Assembly (NCBI GenBank): GCA_036925085.1
Contig: JAUPFP010000032.1
Span: 124,001-188,000, forward strand
DNA: 64,000 nucleotides
Direction of reading: 5' to 3'
Source of the DNA: Brachycybe producta
Taxonomy: Eukaryota; Arthropoda; Diplopoda; Playtdesmida; Andrognathidae
Part shown: positions 1 to 11,800 of the stretch, in pieces
How positions within the stretch are numbered: the stretch's first letter is position 1
Layout: every line of letters begins with the position of its first letter
Notes under the pieces: generated by a model
Told to the model about the DNA's origin: nothing
Seen by the model: the letters and a program-made list of their open reading frames with translations, nothing else
Databases searched by the model: none
Position numbers and translations under genes: made by a program

Positions 1-345
1 TTCGTGTTAAACGAATTTAGCGTGAAAGGGGTGAGGCCCCAGGTGGGGATTTTAAAAAGATCCCTAATGGACCTTACCAAGTATGGGTCGCGTGTCACTC
101 GTGAATACACAGTGAAGACCGTTTAACACGAAAGAAAAGAAAAGAACCGGAATATCTTTTCGCGTTAAACGAATTTTGTGTGAAGGTACAGGTAATTTTT
201 GAGCGTGGCTCAGGTGGGGATTTTAAAAGGAACCCCTGACTGACATTTGAGTAATTCAAATGACACGAAGGAATCGACTGTGAATACCGTTTAACACGAA
301 ATAAAAAAAAACTGGAATATTTTTTCGTGTTAAACGAATTCATTT
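1..345. repeat. Tandem repeat of ~160-bp unit
   Basis: Two copies of a roughly 160-bp unit lie head to tail. Each carries the words GTGTTAAACGAATTT, CAGGTGGGGATTTTAAAA and CCGTTTAACACGAA, and the start of a third copy is seen near 325. The first copy is cut by the window edge. A related sequence tip occurs near 14190 in an NCAPH2 intron, so this is a dispersed repeat. No coding potential was recognised. Confidence 0.6.
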
Positions 346-504
346 TCAAACTGATATTGATTGCCACGAAAAAAGTTTTAGCATCATATTTTACCATTCT
401 AGTTTTGAAAACAATTTGAATTTTTTTTTTTTTCGTTATGTTGTTTCTAAAAAAAAACGTTCGCTTGACGTTTTTGTACGGAGCTCTGAAAAGCTCATGC
501 GAGA

Positions 505-712
505 TTTTTTTAAAAATCTCGACATATCGACTTTTAAACTGTTTTATTCGGCCATGTTAATTATGCCATGTTGTGCGCACCATACTCTTAATATTTAAAT
601 TATTTCTGCTACAAGAGGGTGCTTTAATTTGAGTATGGTGCGCGCAACATGGCATAATTAACATGACCGAATAAAAGAGATTAAAAGTCGACATGTCGAG
701 ATTAAGAAAAAA
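505..712. mobile_element. Foldback element, ~208 bp
   Basis: The left arm (about 505-590) and the right arm (about 625-712) are near-perfect inverted copies. Shared words include ATGTTAATTATGCCATG on the left with its reverse complement on the right. A short AT-rich loop separates them. Looks like a non-autonomous DNA transposon; superfamily not determined. Confidence 0.6.
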
Positions 713-759
713 TTTGCTAAAAGTCCTCTGCTGGTCTCCATATTTTTGCTTCCAAAATC

Positions 760-901
760 ACAGGCAATTAGAAAACGGGATGAACAGAAGTTAGCTCCAC
801 CCTTTTTATGACGGCCGGCAACTTCTAATTGGTTTGTTGTGTGGTTCGTCATAAAAATGGGCGGAGCCAACTTCTGTTCATCCCGTTTTCTAATTGCTTG
901 T
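760..901. mobile_element. Type A foldback MITE, with TSD
   Basis: The element starts ACAGGCAATTAG and ends CTAATTGCTTGT, with inverted arms covering nearly its whole length. Both arms hold a GC-box-like word and GAACAGAAGTT. It is flanked by the direct repeat CCAAAATC. This is the shortest of the nine type A copies listed here. Confidence 0.75.
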
Positions 902-1320
902 CCAAAATCTTGCAAAAACATCCGTGGAGCACAGTATTAGCCACTGCAGTGGCGCCATCCGGTGAGAGAAAAACGTAATAAATATTGAGCCAATTTAAGC
1001 AGGTTTTACTAGTGAAAGTGTCAATGATTTTTGCCGACATTTAGGTTAGTTATCGAGGTTAAGGTCTTCAAGTGATGCCCATTAAAAGTAATTTTTTTAA
1101 AAAAAAAATGTAGATGAAATTAAACATGGTCACGTGGCCAAGGTTGAATCTGGATCACGTGAACAACAACAAGAAGCAGCAGTCATTTGAATAAAAGTAG
1201 ATTGTGATTCAAGTTTGACTGCAAACCAAACCCCACACAATTAAGGTGGTTTTTAAACTGAACTCAGAAACTTGAAATTGTTTTAGAAACTAGAAGGGTA
1301 AAGACCATTTTACACTGAAA
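902..1320. repeat. Type E fragment, otherwise unassigned
   Basis: The stretch 930-1000 holds the type E terminal sequence (CACTGCAGTGGCGCCATC followed by a degraded tail). From 1010 to 1320 no gene or further repeat was recognised. Confidence 0.4.
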
Positions 1321-1660
1321 ATACGTCTTGTTATTAGTAATGTTTTTAACAAGTATTAGCAAATCGGCCTATAAACTGTTATTAACTTTTGTTATCAACT
1401 TTTTTTTTATCGACTTTTTGTTATCGACTTTTGTTGATAACATTTTGCTAGTAACATTATTAAGTCTCTGGAAACGTTAATATTTGCTGTTAACATTGTT
1501 CCAAAGTCTCTAGAAATGTTAATAACATTTGCTGTTAACATTGTTAAAAGTCTTTAGAAATGTTAATAACATTTCCTGTTAACATTGTTAAAAGTTTCTA
1601 GAAATGTTAATAACATTTGCGGTTAACATTGTTAAAAGCCTCTCATCGGCTTTTTTATTT
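1321..1660. repeat. Type D repeat block upstream of PPP1R15
   Basis: Degenerate tandem and inverted copies of GTTAATAACATTTGC and GTTAACATTGTTAAAAG end about 40 bp before the first upstream ORF of PPP1R15. The same family appears at 3436, 21965, 34864, 38341 and 53800. Because it lies so close to the gene, the promoter or 5'UTR probably borders or includes it. Confidence 0.6.
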
Positions 1661-1700
1661 TTATACTAGGTCTTTTTCGGAACTTTACGAGTATTTACGA

Positions 1701-1793
1701 ATGGAACGCTGCGACAATCATGAGAACGTATCTGTTAAACATTCAGCAATAAATTTATTGAACGTAAAAAAAAATGATGTTCGCTACAAGTGA
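1701..1793 (+). promoter_or_regulatory. Upstream ORF overlapping the PPP1R15 start
   Basis: A 30-codon ORF starts at ATG 1701 and ends at TGA 1791-1793. It runs past the main PPP1R15 ATG (1774) in a different frame. A ribosome that translates it cannot reach the main start by simple forward reinitiation. Upstream ORFs control translation of vertebrate PPP1R15A and PPP1R15B in the integrated stress response, so the layout fits the family. That this one is functional is inference, and the transcription start was not seen. Confidence 0.55.
1720..1752 (+). promoter_or_regulatory. Short upstream ORF of PPP1R15
   Basis: A 10-codon ORF starts at ATG 1720 and stops at TAA 1750-1752, nested within the longer overlapping upstream ORF but in another frame. 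It ends 21 nt before the main ATG. Two nested upstream starts before one main start could give graded translation under stress; this is inference. Confidence 0.45.
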
Positions 1794-4207
1794 TAGAAGA
1801 AGACGATCGGACGTTTCATTTCAGTTTCTTCCTAGACATAGTCAAAAGATGTCGGACCGAACAGGAAAAAGTTGTTCCTGGAGCGGAACTTCAACTGTTC
1901 CGTATTTCTCGACAGTCAAGTCGAACAGTTTTAGCTCCGATCGCGTTTTACAACGATGTCTTTCTTTTAATAAGTGCATCGCGTTTCAGAATTCTAGTCC
2001 TTACGTTCCGAATTTTCACGAAAAAACTCTCGATTCCGCAAACTGGAACGAGCCGAGTTTCGAGTTAAAGCAAGGTTTAATCGAAATGTCGATTCCGACA
2101 ACTTACGCTAGTGTAGTTAAGAAGCCGCCGGTTAGCGGCGGCGACGAAAACAAATCCAATAAAGAGAACGTTAAGAAACCCGCTCCAACGAATCGGTTTA
2201 ACAAGTTGGGAATGCCTCTCGGTGTCGGCAGTCTTCCGAACGTGCACGGAAAAGACGTGGGTTCAAATGACGTTTCGGACTTTCCTAATGCGAAAATACG
2301 GATTAAGCAGACAATTAATAAGTTGGACTTGTTGCGTGGATTGATAGGCCTATCTGGTTTTAGTAACGTAGTAAGCGTCGGATTAGGTGGCTCTGCCGAG
2401 ACATTCGGCTGCCGTAGACAATCCGACGAACAGAAACCGTCGGATATCTTACTCGGGCCCGCTTGTAGTAACGAACCGAACTCTATGGATTCAAAGATAA
2501 GTACGGAAGAGACTTCTTGTTTGTCTGAAGATCGTAAACATTCCACCGATGACGACGAATGGACGTCGACCCAAAGTGATTCCAGAGGACACGTTTGCAG
2601 AAATGCGCAAATCGCGTTCATAATGGGGTTCGAGATGTCTAGTTCGGAGGACGAAGATGACGACGATAGTTTTGATGATAACGAATGGGATTTGGTATTC
2701 GGTGAAGGCGATGATACGGAGAAATTGGCAGCTGTGCATGAGGTTCGTGCAGAACAGCTTTACTTTACAGTATGTTAAATTATGTTATATGAAATTACTG
2801 TTGCATTGCGTTACATTACATTGAATCACTTACGTTATATTACGTTGCATTACATCGCCATCGTGTCACCTTACATTACGGCATTACGTTATATTGCAAT
2901 ATACCAATCTATTGGCTGGAACAGTTTTTATGTGAATGTATTTTGATGAATGTTCTTTTACTTGTAAGGAATGCAAATCCAGTGGCTTCACGAAAACAGA
3001 AACGGAAGAATGTGACAGCGAAGACGAGGTCGACTACGCGGTCATTAAGTTAAGCGACGTTTGCTCCAATCCAGAAAGTCTTCTTCCGTTTCATCGAGAA
3101 CTTTCGAACGAATCGCTACGCAAAGTCAACTCAAACTGGGATCGGATTTATGGTGATATCGCTGTAGCGGCAAAGGAAAATCGAAAGGTTTGTGTTTTTT
3201 TTTTTTTTGTATTCGTAACTGAAAATTGTCTAAAATTTCAACGCAAATAAGCAGGAATCGAGAGGAGAAGAAAAAGGTAAAATAGTTTTGAATTTGTCGA
3301 TGACCATCTTGGATTTTGTAGCTCAGGTTGCGATTCGTTGTGGAAACTATTTTTGTATCGCAACATTTGGCAACGTCGTTAGCGGAGATGACACCACGAT
3401 CGCTCCTGTGATTTGTTTTCGAGTCGAAAAGGCCGATTTACACTGAAGAAATAGCAAAAACATTGTTAATAGCAAAATGTTAATTAACAATTTTTTTTAC
3501 TGTTTCTGTTCAATGTTGAAAACAAAATGTGAATAACAATGTTATTGACAAAAATGCTGGTAGCGTGTCGGCATTAAACTGATCCCACGAGCAGGAAGTT
3601 ATTAACAGTGTCAGCAGCAACAAAAAACTTGCTAGTAACATTTTGTTATCAAGATCCTTCAGTCGGGACCGCCTCCAGAAGTTTGTGAAATTGCAGACAA
3701 AACATTAGTATTGTCGCCAATTTGTCTCGAAACACTTGTTTCTGTTTTGTTTGTGTTTCGTCAGCTTGACGTGGATCTGCCTTAAGGTACCGAATCCAAA
3801 ATATATTTCGCCTTTTGCGATTTTACGTGTTAAAAGGTTTCCGGCATATGAATGGAATTTTTTCATCGTAGTGAAAATTGCGTTATAAATACGGTCTTAA
3901 TTTTAACCACAAGTTACGGCTATTGGATTTGTGGAATTTCGGGAGTTCCGACATAAAACGACGACACTTAGTTGCTTTTTTTTTGTGTGTATTGTAGGTT
4001 TTCTTTGCCGATGATGTTTCATTGGTCCTTGTCCACGCTGTGCCTACTTACAACCGCAAAGGTCCATGGGAAGAAGTGGCACGAGATCGTTATCGATTCA
4101 AAAAACGAATCCAAGAAACCGAAGTTGTTCTCGGGAAGGTTTTCGATCCGAGTCATCGGCGAGATGTTTACGAGAAACGGATTTTGCCTTTATATAGCCG
4201 TACTTGA
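1774..4207 (+). CDS. PPP1R15: PPP1R15 (GADD34/CReP-like) PP1 regulatory subunit
   Basis: Three exons, 1774-2769, 2969-3187 and 3998-4207, join in phase 0 to give 474 residues. Family role: it brings protein phosphatase 1 to phosphorylated eIF2alpha and so ends the translation block of the integrated stress response. The C-terminal core shows this. KVFF (about residues 405-408) is the PP1-docking RVxF motif. It is followed by RKGPWEEVARDRYRF, which matches the conserved block that in mammals contacts G-actin and positions eIF2alpha. The N-terminal 330 residues are low in conservation and end in an acidic stretch (SSSEDEDDDD) before LYFT; exon 2 is also acidic. The second intron falls exactly between K and V of KVFF. 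The start is the first of two tandem ATGs. Paralogue 15A versus 15B cannot be assigned; the C-terminus looks closer to 15B. Confidence 0.93.
3436..3790. repeat. Type D tip and type K fragment in PPP1R15 intron 2
   Basis: From 3436 the sequence carries the type D tip (GAAGAAATAGCAAAAAC) and internal words. From about 3690 to 3785 it carries one end of another repeat also seen in thymidylate synthase intron 5 (TTTGTCTCGAAACACTTG, GTCAGCTTGACGTGGATC). Neither is complete. Confidence 0.5.
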
Positions 4208-4394
4208 AAACTTGAGCGTGTTGTTCGGGTTTTAACGGCGAATGTGCTTTAAGTTACCATACATATGGACTGTATAATTAATGAAAATTTATCTTAAGAA
4301 TACTAAAATTTTATTTAACTAATCGCATTTTAAGTCTTATTTTTCTGATCTAGAAAGAGTGTGGATTCCAACATTCTGGCGCACTGGCCAAGTT

Positions 4395-4515
4395 ATGGCC
4401 GAAAGATCAAATTACGGCCTACGGGTCAAATTACGGCCTACGGGCCAAATTACGGGCCTGCAGGCGAAGTTACCATCTGTGGGTCAAATTACGGCCTGCG
4501 GGCCAAATTACGACG
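4395..4515. repeat. ~20-bp minisatellite
   Basis: About six degenerate units of the type CAAATTACGGCCTACGGG lie just 3' of PPP1R15. The unit resembles other GGCC-rich satellite units in this window but is not identical to them. Confidence 0.6.
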
Positions 4516-4741
4516 TTTCCTAATCCCCTCCCCTTGCGTAAAGGTTTTTGTCCTTGTTTGTACAGCGTTACACACACACACAAACATGAAGGTCATGTAG
4601 GTTATTTCTTGGTGTAAATCAGGCTTTAGCATTCACTTTATGACTTATCTGTTTTATGTTTGTTCGGCCTTGTTTCCATTGGGGTGAAAATTTGAACCGG
4701 TGAAAAGTAACAGTTTACTATGGAGAAGTACGGAGCCCTGA

Positions 4742-4803
4742 AAAGGACATTTGTTTTTATTTTTGTAAATATTAAATTTACAAAAATAAAAACAAATGTC
4801 CTT
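4742..4803. repeat. Perfect hairpin, 29-bp arms
   Basis: Arms 4742-4770 and 4775-4803 are perfect inverted copies around a 4-base loop. The sequence just outside (ACGGAGCCCTG at about 4729) matches the tip of the 8-bp-TSD foldback element at 25930-26955. This is therefore probably a tiny internally deleted relative of that family. Confidence 0.7.
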
Positions 4804-5009
4804 TCCAGCCTATTGTTCAGTTTGTAACTTTTTTTCGAACCCGTTTCAAAAAAAGAACACTCATTTTTATTAACTACCTTCAATTTATCCTCTTATTTCT
4901 AATCGACATTAAATGACTTTAAAAAATCTATTGTGAAAAAAAAAACATGCTTAAGTAGTATTTATCACGTGTGAAACACAATTTGTTTTTTTGTAAAAAC
5001 CCAATTCCA

Positions 5010-5739
5010 CTTAAGAGGCTACCATCGTTACCGCGCTAGCATCGTTTTTCTATTGAACCCATAGAGCCAATGTTAAAGAAGAAACGTTAATTTTTAAAAT
5101 TACACAGTCGCGGCGGCAATATGTTTTTTTTTCATATTTAAAGTTGTCCAATTTTGAAGGTTCAAAGTGCAATGTGCACCTTAAATATATGCTGATCTAG
5201 TGATAGAATGACAAAAAATTGGTAAATGTTTTTCTATTTTTAAAAACTATTTCAAAATCGCGAATTTCTAACTTTTGTTAAATTCCATTCAGTTACGCCC
5301 AAATAAGAAACAACCTCCATCAAAATGCTCGTAAAAATACGTAAAAATAATTTTAAAAAAATACACCGCGCACAATGTATTGGCTTCACTGTGGTTTTTA
5401 AAAATAATTTTTGCATATTTTTACCAACATTTTAATGGGTATTTTTTCTTACATGAGTTAGAAATTCGCGATTTTGAAATAATTTTTAAAAATAGAACTG
5501 CAATTATCAATTTTTTGCCATTCTATCACTCGATCAGCCTATATTTAAGGTGCGCATTGCACTTTGAACCATCAAAATTGGACAACTTTAAATATGAAAA
5601 ATATATTGCCACTGCGACTGTGTATTTTAAAAACTAAAGTTATTTCTTTAACATTGGGTCTATGGGCTCAATAGAAAAACGATGCAAGCGCTCTTTGCGG
5701 AGATTTTTCGAAGTAATTTTGCGATGTTAGCCTCATAAG
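5010..5739. mobile_element. Type F long foldback element, copy 1
   Basis: Two inverted arms of about 330 bp start with TTAAGAGGCTAC and end with TAGCCTCATAAG. Shared arm words are GCTAGCATCG, GGTTCAAAGTGCAATG and ATATATGCTGATC. Three more copies are at 18942, 50926 and 57600. No transposase was seen, so the element is non-autonomous. Confidence 0.75.
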
Positions 5740-5853
5740 TAAGTTTTCAATATTAAGTAGAACGAACATAAAAAAAAACATAAAAGTAGAAATAAGTAGA
5801 AAAAAACTAAATTAGCTACTGATGACTGGAATTTTCAGACATTTTGTGATTGG

Positions 5854-8800
5854 CTAATGGTTGCGTTGCCGTGTGTTACGACCGCTTAACCAATTGGCCA
5901 TCGAGGCAACTCCAAAGACGGACCACAAAAACACTGGAGCCGTCACTTGTCGAACCCACGACCTCATAGCATTTAAAGCGATTAATAACTGGTTGTTCGT
6001 CGTTTTCACCTTCGTTTGATCGACCTGAAAAGAAACCAACGAGAGCTTGTTTTAAAGCGTAAACAGCGCTTCTCGAATTCCGGTCATTCGGTCTTTCAGA
6101 AGAGCAAAATGAAGAGAAACTTGAAAGTGTTTTAGAAACTAGAAACACGATCACAAGTACTTCCGTGTTATCTTTTAAATATAAATTACGTCATGACCTT
6201 GACGTATTGCGATTTCAGCATCGATTTAGATCGATCAGAATATATGAAGCGCACATTTCCATAAACGTTGTAAATGCCAAAATTTAAATTTTTCACAAGA
6301 TAGAAAAAACCAACTACTAAACCAATCACATTAAATGCATAAAATATTGTAATCCAATTTACAAGAAGCTAATAAATGAAGAGAATCAATTAAAAATTAT
6401 TTATCAGTAATTAAATATTTTTTTTAAAAATGTTAAAACTTCACTTCAGTTTAAAAAAAAACCTTGTAAATGCCAACATGCCACATATGCTGACAAAAGT
6501 TTATCTTGAAAGATATCTTCGTGAAAAAAACTTTGCATTATAACGAACTATTCTAGTTTCTAAAACACTTCTGAATTTTTTCATAATGTTTCTCCTGAAA
6601 AGCGTTCGCTTCGAAAATATAAATTTGCTCAGAACTGCGGGTGGAGAGGGTGGGAGTAGATACCTCCTACATACAACATAATAGCCAATGCAGTGGCGCC
6701 ATCTGAGGGGACGAAAACAAAATACATATCTATTCAGCCACCTTAACGAGAGTTATGAAGACGTTCTCACTTCGAGCTTTAAATGTTTTTTTTTTAAATT
6801 TGAATGTCTAGTCTGCAAAGCCTACGACAGAGGGACAATTTAGTTCAACCAAATCCTATCATCTTTTTTCTAAACAGGATTTTTAAAAATTAAGTTTTCT
6901 CAGCGGTTTGACGTCGAATAACGAAACAGAACTTAACATTTTTTTTTAAAAAGAAACAATGAACTACCTGTACCTCACTCAGTCCATGAGTTTTCAAGAA
7001 GTCGACAAGTGATTGGTGATCCTTTGTTATTGCTGGCAGATATTCACCGGACTTCTTTCTCGTCCACCAATTGGAAGGATTTCTGTTTTTATATATACGA
7101 GCGTAAAAACAAATGACCACCAGAATAAGAATCTGCTCGTGCAAAAAAAAACCTCAAAAATTATCTCCATCGACCGTTACTTACTTGCTTTTGTTCGAAG
7201 TGTAATGGTAAATGTATTGCGTTGCTCTTATGTAAGTCGGTGGTTTGTTCGGAAACGGATTCTCGGCCAAGAGATCCAGCACTTCATAAATTAAACGACA
7301 ACAAAAAAAATGCTTGTAATGTCAAACAGACAGTCGCGAATAATCGCGATTGTCATTTTTAACTAAATGACTGACACTTCTCAAGATCTCTGATTTAAAT
7401 CGAAACATTTTTCTTTTCTTCATAGTTTGAAAAGAAATTGACACTTAAATATTATTTAAACCGATAATTTAACCTTTTAAAATTATTTAAATCGAGAATT
7501 TAATATTTGAAAAATTATTTAAATCGAGAATTTAATATTTGAAAAATTATTTAAATCGAGAATTTAACTTTTTAAAATTATTTAAATCGAGAATTGAATT
7601 TTTAAAATTATTTAAATCAAAAATTTAATATTAGAAAAATTATGTAAATCAAAAATTTAATATTAGAAAAATTATTTAAATCGAGAATTTAACTTTTTAA
7701 AATTATTTAAATCGAGAGTTTCATTTTTAAAAATTATTTAAATGAAGTACTTCATTTTTTAAAGCTATTTAAATTAAAAAAACTGATTCCATAGTTGTCT
7801 ATTCCACCTCAAGAAGAGGGCTGGAGGTGAAGGCTAGCTATAAGAATATATCATTGCGAAAATCGGAAACTATACACTCCTTCACACTACACCAAAAAAA
7901 GCAAATCTATCAGTGCTCAATGTGCAAGAGAACCCGTTTTTATCATTATTGGAAACTTAACTCGAAGTTTTGCTAGCCTCCACGTCCAACCCTCGTCACA
8001 GGCTAAACTAGAATCACTCATTCAAAACTTTAAGAATTTACCTTCCTTTTGACCCGCTAGTAATCTATTGACTAGACTAACGAACCACGGATTCTGTTGG
8101 TACGAGCTCAGAGCTGCGAACCACATCTGCCAGTCGAGTCTCGGTTGATACGGTGCTGAAATTATTACAGAAATATACAAACAAATGTTGAAAATTTCAA
8201 TGTGTTTTCTTTTGAAATTTAGGTTATTTTGAGGCACCTATGAACTGCGGCATTCTGGAAACATTTCCAGGCTTATAGAGAAAGTGATATTCTTTCCAGG
8301 CGCCATTCATCGAGTCGCTTCCTTCGATCACAACTTCTGGTCTTCCTCCGACACCCGTCATTCTAAGGAGGTCACAAATTGGAAACGGTTTCTCGTAATC
8401 ACAGGGAGTTACCATTTTTAAAAATCCCAACTCTAGTTAATTCTACAATTTCAGAAGGACAACACTAAGAAGAAATTGAAACTGTTTTGGAAACTAGAAG
8501 GTTAACTCAATCACTTAAATGCGCGTTTTCATTCTAACATCTTTGAAAGTCATGTTAACAACATGAAAATAAAAATGTGATTCCGCTACCCTTCTAGTTT
8601 CTAACACAATTTCAATTTCTCCTTAAGCGTTGCTATTCTGAAGCGCAAATCAAACAAAAATCCCTTAATAATCCCCGACCAAGATGTGAATATCACCTTC
8701 GAAATAAGCCGTACGAATTAACCAAATGATATTTATCAAAATTATCGTGCCAACGCTGCACCGTAGGCCAGATCTGTGAATTAAGATCGGGATCTACGAC

Positions 8801-11800
8801 CGTATGTGGAACCTGAAGGAGCATATAAATGCATAAAAATCCTTTTCTTATATAAAAAATAGGCATCTTACAGTGCTGATGCAGAATATCCAGACCGCAA
8901 CTGCTCCAAAGAAGACCGAGACAATAATTGCTCTGAGCTTCGGAAATATTCCGTTAACGTTTTTAAGAATGTCGTAAATCGTCGTCAACACGACTGCGAT
9001 TAGTGAAATTCCTCCTATGTAAATAGACGCCTGAACTGTTTTTCCCAGAATACGATGAAAGTCCATGTTGGTGAAAGCTATAAATAATAACCGCGATCAG
9101 ATTATCAGGAACGCCGAAATAATTTAACGGCACGTGCTGCATCGACGCCATGACACAATGTTAAGTGAAAATTTGACGTTTCCAAAAAAACATGGTCTCG
9201 ATTCTAAATACAGATCTCTCTTCAAACTCTGTTTTGAACAGTAATTGGAGTTGCGCAATCGCTTCTTGAATCTCGTGGCCAGGTTATAAGGTATTTTTGG
9301 TTGCAATATTCAAAGTGGTTTTCATTTTACAACCTTTTAAATTATGCTAATTTGTTCGACCCATATTAAACGCCATAGACCTCATTTCGCTAAATACCTC
9401 CCATCCTTCAGGAACGTATTTGCATTTTAAAATAAAATTATGTGTTTTCTTTAACATGTTCTTCGAGTTTTAACACAATTTTATAACCTTTCGAATTGCC
9501 ATTTGGTTGCTAGCGCGATTTGATTAACTTAGGACCCGCAAAACTGACCTTATCTCATCACACGTCGTGCAAATCTAGTGTATTATTTTACATGTAGGTT
9601 CTTGCAGTTAAACTTCATCGTATACCTATTAGGGATTCGATTGTGAAGTCGGGAGTTAACTTCAACGAAAACAAAGTGATCGTCCAGTAGATGAGTGAAC
9701 CGTAAGCAAAAAATTCCAAAATGTGCGATATTGAACGTCCAATTCGAGAATCTCCGTTTCTAGAGACATATTGCTTAGATTTCTTCTGCTGCACGAGTTT
9801 GACAAAACTACTTTCGTCGAGCAGAGAAATGCAAAGGACGACGGTCAGTAAATTAAAGAAATTGTAATTTCCGCTGAGAACAATCAGCAACTGCAAGAAA
9901 ACCTACAGAGAGAAATTAAATCGAATGTACAATTACGAAATACTTTCATTAACTGTTGCAGATTTTACCTGACAGGAAAAGCTGAACATTCTGAGGGAAC
10001 GAACGGGTGAGAAAAACAAGAACGGAACTGCAATTTCGATTATGAAAGTTCCAACGACTCCGAGTTTCAGAATCCATTCCGGAAGGTGGTGAGCATACCA
10101 AGCTAACGGTGTCGGAATACACTGACTTTCAAAGTGATAATTCAAGGCTGAAATTACAACGAAACCAGTTTAATACTCGTTAGATTTAACCTCAGTTTAA
10201 AATGAAAACTTCCGTCAAGAAACATCAAAATTTTACCAGTCAATTTCCACCATGTTGGACACATACTAGTGAGTTTGACGACACCAGACGCAAACATAAA
10301 TCTAAAAAGTAGCCATTTTACCATCCACATTTTGATCTTGTCGTGATGGTACTGAGATATCGGGCGCCATTTCATTAGATTCAACGGAGCTACGAGAATC
10401 GTAAGGAAACCGGCTTCTAATAAGAGTATGTCCCTATTCGAATAAAAGGACCCAATACAAAATGGCGAATATTAATTATAAATAATCTAATGACTGAAGT
10501 TCGATTTCAGATTCCTACCATTGAAACCAAAGGAATGTTTGTCCAATCTAAAAAAAACAACAAATTACTTCATTTATTTTGAAAAAAATGACAAAAAAAA
10601 ATGGCGGCAAATGCAAAAATGATCCCGATTTCGAGAGTATGAAATGCCCAGTTTTACTCGAACATTTAAGTGAAAAGCACACAAACAACTCATGTTGTCC
10701 CCAAAAGCGTTCGGAAAGGAACGACTTTTAGTGGTCGTGATGTACTTCAAAAAGTGCTTGCCCTGTGGCCGAAACCGAACACTCAAGCGGACTGCCAGTG
10801 GTCATAGTGTAGTTGAATGAACTGCGACCCCTGGGGGGATTAAATACCGTTTTCAATAGGTGGGCTGCCCTCGTGAGACACCACGACGCCCCCGAAAAAC
10901 CTCGAAGTCCACTGCGAGGTGCCGTACATCATCAGACTTTGACGGCAGGGACCCTTTTAAAGGTTAACAGGGTCTGTTTTACCCACATACCGGCGACTTT
11001 TAGCAGCCATCTCAACCACTAAAAATTGCTTTCAAATTCCGTTTGAAAACACCGACAAACATGCAAAAAAATTATTAGTTCATAACTTAGCCTCGAAACA
11101 GGTTTTACCTGATATAACGACATGTACAAAGCCCAAAGTGCGGCAAAACATAAAGTGTCTCGGAGTTTGTCGACGACGAGACCGAGGAATGATATGGAGA
11201 GTCCGAGAAGAGAGACGAACTCGACCATCGACTGAACGTCGAGACCGAGCAAAGGGCCGAACCAGACGAGAGTCGGTTTTAATCCAAAACTAGCCTCAAC
11301 GGATTTACCTTTTAAAATGTTTATTATATAGAAAATCGTGTTTCTGTTTCAAATCGTTTTTTTCGAATTTGGATTCTGTATAGCAGTCCTCAAGTTATGA
11401 TATGGGTGGCGCCACCTATTGCAATTTAAACACAAACTGCGAGAGAAACTTGCAGAAACCGGCGAGAGAAACTCGCAAGCGTCGGCAAGAAACTAGCAAA
11501 GGTCCGCAAGAAACTTTCAAGTCTGCGAGAAACTGGCAAAGGTCCGCAAGGAACTCGCTAAGGTCCACCGAGAAACTGGCAACGGTCTGCGAGAGACTCG
11601 CAAGAGTCCTCGAGACTCGCAACGGTCCGCGAGAAACTTGCAAAAATCTACAGGAAACATTCAAAACCCTCAACAGACCAGAGTTACTCAGGTTTTGGTA
11701 GCTTGTTTTGAGGGTTCAAGTTACAGTTGAAAGTGTCAAGTTCACTTTCTTGAGTTCTGCTATACGAGCGCTCTTCAGAGGCTCAGCTCAAGTGGGATCG

